42,498 bases of DNA from Oscillospiraceae bacterium (GTDB lineage: Bacteria; Bacillota; Clostridia; Oscillospirales; Oscillospiraceae), in the NCBI GenBank assembly GCA_020025545.1, contig JAHHRX010000016.1, forward strand, positions 1-42,498. The letters run 5' to 3'. Positions 40,438 through 42,498 of this stretch are shown here, piece by piece; positions within the stretch are counted from its first letter, which is position 1; every line of letters begins with the position of its first letter. A program made the translations under genes and the position numbers. The notes beneath the pieces were generated by a model. That model was not told the DNA's origin and made no database searches. It saw only the letters and a program-made list of their open reading frames with translations.

Positions 40438-40635
40438 ATGCCTAAACTGAAAACCCATAGCGGTGCAAAGAAAAGATTCAACCTGACCAAGAGCGGTAAG
40501 GTAAAGAGAGCTCACGCTTTCAAGAGCCACATCCTCACTAAGAAGACCACCAAGCGTACCCGTCATCTTCGTACTACTGCTTACGCTGACCAGACCAATG
40601 TCAGCACAATCAAGAAGATGATTCCGTACAAATAA
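40438..40635 (+). CDS. rpmI: 50S ribosomal protein L35
   Basis: The 65-residue basic protein is L35, with PKLKTHSGAKKRFNLTKSGKVKRAHAFKSH at its start and RHLRTTAYADQTNVSTIKKMIPYK at its end. ATG 40438 follows GGAAGGAG. It lies between infC and rplT in the conserved operon. An upstream in-frame ATG at 40408 is unsupported. Confidence 0.96.
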   Translation: MPKLKTHSGAKKRFNLTKSGKVKRAHAFKSHILTKKTTKRTRHLRTTAYADQTNVSTIKKMIPYK

Positions 40636-40657
40636 GGTAGAATAGGAGGATACAGAA

Positions 40658-41014
40658 ATGGCAAGAGTTAAAGGCGCAATGATGACGCGCAAGAGAAGAA
40701 ACAGCACCCTGAAGCTGGCTAAGGGCTATTGGGGTTCCAAGTCCAAGCACTTTAAGATGGCTAAGCAGGCTGTCATGAAGTCCGGCAACTACGCTTTCGA
40801 GGGCCGCAAGCAGAAGAAGCGCAGCTACCGCACCATGTGGATCGCCCGTCTGAGCGCAGCTGTCGCTCCCTACGGTCTCAACTACTCCACTTTCATGAAC
40901 GGCGTTAAGAAGGCCGGCATCGAGCTGAACCGCAAGAGCCTGTCCGAGATGGCCATTCAGGATTCCGCTGCTTTCGCAGCAATCGTTGAGAAGGCTAAGG
41001 CTGCCCTCAACTAA
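40658..41014 (+). CDS. rplT: 50S ribosomal protein L20
   Basis: The 118-residue protein is L20, which is needed to start 50S assembly and can repress its own operon. ARVKGAMMTRKRRNSTLKLAKGYWGSKS and RKQKKRSYRTMWIARLSAAV are typical. ATG 40658 follows AGGAGG. It is the last gene of the operon and is closed by the terminator at 41031-41061. It is the likely effector of the infC leader attenuator. Confidence 0.96.
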   Translation: MARVKGAMMTRKRRNSTLKLAKGYWGSKSKHFKMAKQAVMKSGNYAFEGRKQKKRSYRTMWIARLSAAVAPYGLNYSTFMNGVKKAGIELNRKSLSEMAIQDSAAFAAIVEKAKAALN

Positions 41015-41030
41015 TCTGTTTTCATAAAAT

Positions 41031-41061
41031 GACCCTGCTGCGAAAGCGGCGGGGTCTTTTT
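41031..41061 (+). terminator. Intrinsic terminator of infC-rpmI-rplT
   Basis: GACCCTGCTGC (41031-41041) and GCGGCGGGGTC (41046-41056) form a stem with two G-T pairs and a GAAA loop, followed by TTTTT. Confidence 0.9.
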
Positions 41062-41081
41062 CACAGAATGGAGGTTTTTTC

Positions 41082-41933
41082 ATGGAGCTGCGCCATACCG
41101 CTGTTCGGCCGGGCCGGCTGTCATCCTTCCTGCGGCAGGAAATGGGTATGTCTGCGGGACTCATGAACCGGCTCAAATGGCAGGATGGTATCCTTGTGAA
41201 CGGAATCCCCCGGCATACGGACTACGCCGTGCAAATAGGGGATGTGATCTCGGTAGATCTTGCGGAACCTGCGCCGGAGTATCCGGCAGAGGAAGGGGAG
41301 CTTACCATCTGCTATGAGGACGATTTCCTTCTGGCGCTCGATAAGCCTGCCGGAATGCTTATTCACCCCAGCCGCAGCTGCAATACCGGCACTTTGGCGA
41401 ATTTTGTGGCCGGATACTATAAAAAAACGCACCAGAATAGTGCGTTTCATCCGGTTACACGATTGGACAGGGACACTTTCGGCATTGTTTTGCTGGCGAA
41501 AAGTTCCTATGCCCACAGCGCCATGCAGGAAACTGAGTTCCGGAAAACCTACCACGCGCTGACCTTCGGAGGGCCGGAGCAGGACAGCGGCACCATTGAT
41601 GCCCCCATAGCAAGACTTCCGCTCCCCAGCCTCCTGCGGAAGGTGGATCCCAGCGGAAAGCCCTCCGTGACCGAATTTCATGTGCTGGAGCGTCTGGGAG
41701 AAACCTGCCGTCTGGCGCTGACCCCGGTGACCGGGCGTACACACCAACTGCGTGTTCACTGCGGCTATATGGGCTGCCCCATTGTGGGAGATCCTCAGTA
41801 CGGCTCCGAGGCGTCTATGGCTTATTCAGCGCAGCGGGGGATCTATACCCAGCTTCTGTGCGCAAAACGGCTGCATTTGGTGCATCCCATTACCGGTGAG
41901 GAGCTGACTCTGGAAACCAAGATGGATGTTTGA
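41082..41933 (+). CDS. RluA family pseudouridine synthase
   Basis: The 283-residue protein has an N-terminal S4 RNA-binding domain (RLSSFLRQEMGMSAGLMNRLKWQDGILVNG) and the RluA catalytic domain, with LDKPAGMLIHPS and the catalytic D129 in TRLDRDTFG. Members convert uridine to pseudouridine in rRNA or tRNA; RluA, RluC and RluD types cannot be separated from sequence alone here. The usual HRLD is TRLD, a variant also found in some family members. ATG 41082 is preceded by GGAGG. It follows the rplT terminator. Confidence 0.9.
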   Translation: MELRHTAVRPGRLSSFLRQEMGMSAGLMNRLKWQDGILVNGIPRHTDYAVQIGDVISVDLAEPAPEYPAEEGELTICYEDDFLLALDKPAGMLIHPSRSCNTGTLANFVAGYYKKTHQNSAFHPVTRLDRDTFGIVLLAKSSYAHSAMQETEFRKTYHALTFGGPEQDSGTIDAPIARLPLPSLLRKVDPSGKPSVTEFHVLERLGETCRLALTPVTGRTHQLRVHCGYMGCPIVGDPQYGSEASMAYSAQRGIYTQLLCAKRLHLVHPITGEELTLETKMDV

Positions 41934-41948
41934 TGGAAATTTTCTAAT

Positions 41949-41976
41949 CCCCTATTGACAAAAAGGTCAATAGGGG
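41949..41976. promoter_or_regulatory. 28-nt inverted repeat over the promoter of the metal-binding gene
   Basis: CCCCTATTGAC (41949-41959) and GTCAATAGGGG (41966-41976) form a perfect 11-bp inverted repeat with a 6-nt centre. It covers the -35 hexamer TTGACA (41955-41960) and nearly all of the spacer. It looks like a repressor operator. A hairpin terminator for the rluA-type gene is possible but there is no T-run. Confidence 0.6.
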
Positions 41977-41983
41977 ATATACT
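41955..41983 (+). promoter_or_regulatory. Promoter of the heavy-metal-binding gene
   Basis: TTGACA (41955-41960) and TATACT (41978-41983) are spaced 17 nt apart, 51 nt upstream of the ATG. Both hexamers are close to consensus. Confidence 0.8.
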
Positions 41984-41992
41984 GAAGCTAAC

Positions 41993-42012
41993 ATATGAAT
42001 AAATGCTCAATT
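41993..42012. promoter_or_regulatory. Possible ArsR/SmtB-type metal operator
   Basis: ATATGAATAAATGCTCAATT is an imperfect dyad with TGA and TCA half-sites, similar to operators of ArsR/SmtB metalloregulators (CzrA, CadC). It lies just after the transcription start region of a metal-binding gene. No regulator gene is in the window, so the assignment is tentative. Confidence 0.4.
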
Positions 42013-42033
42013 GTGAATATAAGGAGAAAAGAG

Positions 42034-42498
42034 ATGGCTAAAAAAGTATATCGCATCGACCATCTGGAATGCGCCCACTGCGCCGCCAGAATTGAAGAAA
42101 AGATAAATGCCATGAAAGCCGTGGAAGAGGCAATAATCGTCTTTCCCACCAGACAGCTTCGTGTGACTGCGGAAGATCCGGACAGCCTGCTGGAGGATAT
42201 GCGCAAGGTGGCGCAAAGTGTGGAGTACGGGGTGGAAATCGGCCCTTGGGATGACCGCAAGTCTGCCCATTCGGGCGGCTGCTGCGGCCATGATCACCAT
42301 GACGACGATTGCCACGGTCACCACGACCACTGCGGCTGCGATGACCACGGCCATGAGCATCACGACCACTGCGGCTGCGATCACCACGGTCATGAGCATC
42401 ATGACCACTGCGACTGCGATCACCACGGTCATGAGCACCACGACCACCATGACGGCAACCATTCCCACGAAGGTCATAATCACAAGGATATGACGGAA
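42034..42498 (+). CDS. 5' part of a heavy-metal-binding protein (HMA domain plus His/Cys-rich repeats), probably a metal P-type ATPase
   Basis: The 155 visible codons run in frame to the window end without a stop. Residues 1 to about 75 form an HMA domain with metal ligands C13 and C16 in HLECAHCAA, and residues about 84-155 are a His/Cys/Asp-rich stretch. Within it a 13-residue unit, HDHCGCDDHGHEH, is repeated three times (42322-42438), with a degenerate fourth copy. Such N-terminal HMA plus His-rich regions occur on Zn/Cd/Co P-type ATPases, so a transporter core probably follows, but this is not visible. ATG 42034 follows AAGGAG. It is preceded by a palindrome-covered promoter and a possible ArsR-type site. 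Confidence 0.75.
   Translation, partial: MAKKVYRIDHLECAHCAARIEEKINAMKAVEEAIIVFPTRQLRVTAEDPDSLLEDMRKVAQSVEYGVEIGPWDDRKSAHSGGCCGHDHHDDDCHGHHDHCGCDDHGHEHHDHCGCDHHGHEHHDHCDCDHHGHEHHDHHDGNHSHEGHNHKDMTE
42322..42438 (+). repeat. Three 39-bp in-frame tandem repeats
   Basis: Three units of 39 bp (42322-42360, 42361-42399, 42400-42438) encode HDHCGCDDHGHEH, HDHCGCDHHGHEH and HDHCDCDHHGHEH. They differ at only a few bases, which suggests recent duplication. A fourth, degenerate unit begins at 42439. Confidence 0.85.

Noticed and set aside
42322..42438. CRISPR array at the 39-bp tandem repeats
   Set aside because: The units are directly adjacent, without spacers, and are translated in frame as metal-binding repeats.

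Overview
The window looks like chromosomal DNA from a fairly GC-rich, anaerobic, endospore-forming Clostridia member, probably an Oscillospirales-type gut bacterium (inference). The basis is a Wood-Ljungdahl (acetyl-CoA) gene set, several sporulation genes (sigG, ylmC/ymxH type, ytvI type, spoVB/yabM type), Firmicutes-style operons (yloU-yloV, hup-rqcP, recJ-relA-dtd-hemZ, infC-rpmI-rplT) and AGGAGG ribosome-binding sites. No tRNA, rRNA, insertion sequence, phage gene or CRISPR array was seen. All genes look intact except those cut by the window ends.

Region 1 (1-9272, + strand) is an acetyl-CoA pathway operon: the 3' end of a metF-like gene, cooC (nickel insertion), acsD (corrinoid protein small subunit), a single gene fusing acsC (corrinoid protein large subunit) to acsE (methyltransferase), acsB (acetyl-CoA synthase), a RACo-type activator (acsV) and a DUF3786 gene. 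Strong GC-rich hairpins sit in four of its gene junctions. The catalytic CO dehydrogenase subunit is not in the window and presumably lies upstream.

Region 2 (9277-12844) holds pcp on the minus strand, divergent from a galK-galT operon. Region 3 (12854-16017, minus strand) holds rpsB-tsf, a ylmC/ymxH-like gene and sigG. Between sigG and rpsT is the only long gene-free stretch (about 620 nt), which carries a cluster of DnaA-box-like 9-mers and an inverted repeat flanked by direct repeats. Region 4 (16510-25431, + strand) carries rpsT, recG, gpmI, yloU (Asp23), fakA/yloV, a YihY/BrkB membrane protein, a DUF5685 gene and a J-domain/TPR gene with a cysteine-rich tail.

Region 5 (25430-38207, minus strand) holds a secreted SLH-domain protein and a long run read recJ, relA/spoT, dtd, MBL hydrolase, hemZ, an amidohydrolase lacking a metal-binding Asp, a flippase, hup and rqcP; a ytvI-like gene lies upstream of recJ. 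Region 6 (38283-42498, + strand) holds a stand-alone ACT protein, an aspartokinase-type protein without ACT domains, infC-rpmI-rplT with an attenuator-type leader and an AUC start codon on infC, an RluA pseudouridine synthase, and the start of a heavy-metal-binding protein (probably a metal P-type ATPase) with His/Cys-rich 13-residue repeats.

The items I would look at first are the AcsC-AcsE fusion, the structured junctions of the acs operon, the DnaA-box cluster, the degenerate amidohydrolase and the metal-binding repeat gene with its palindromic promoter.
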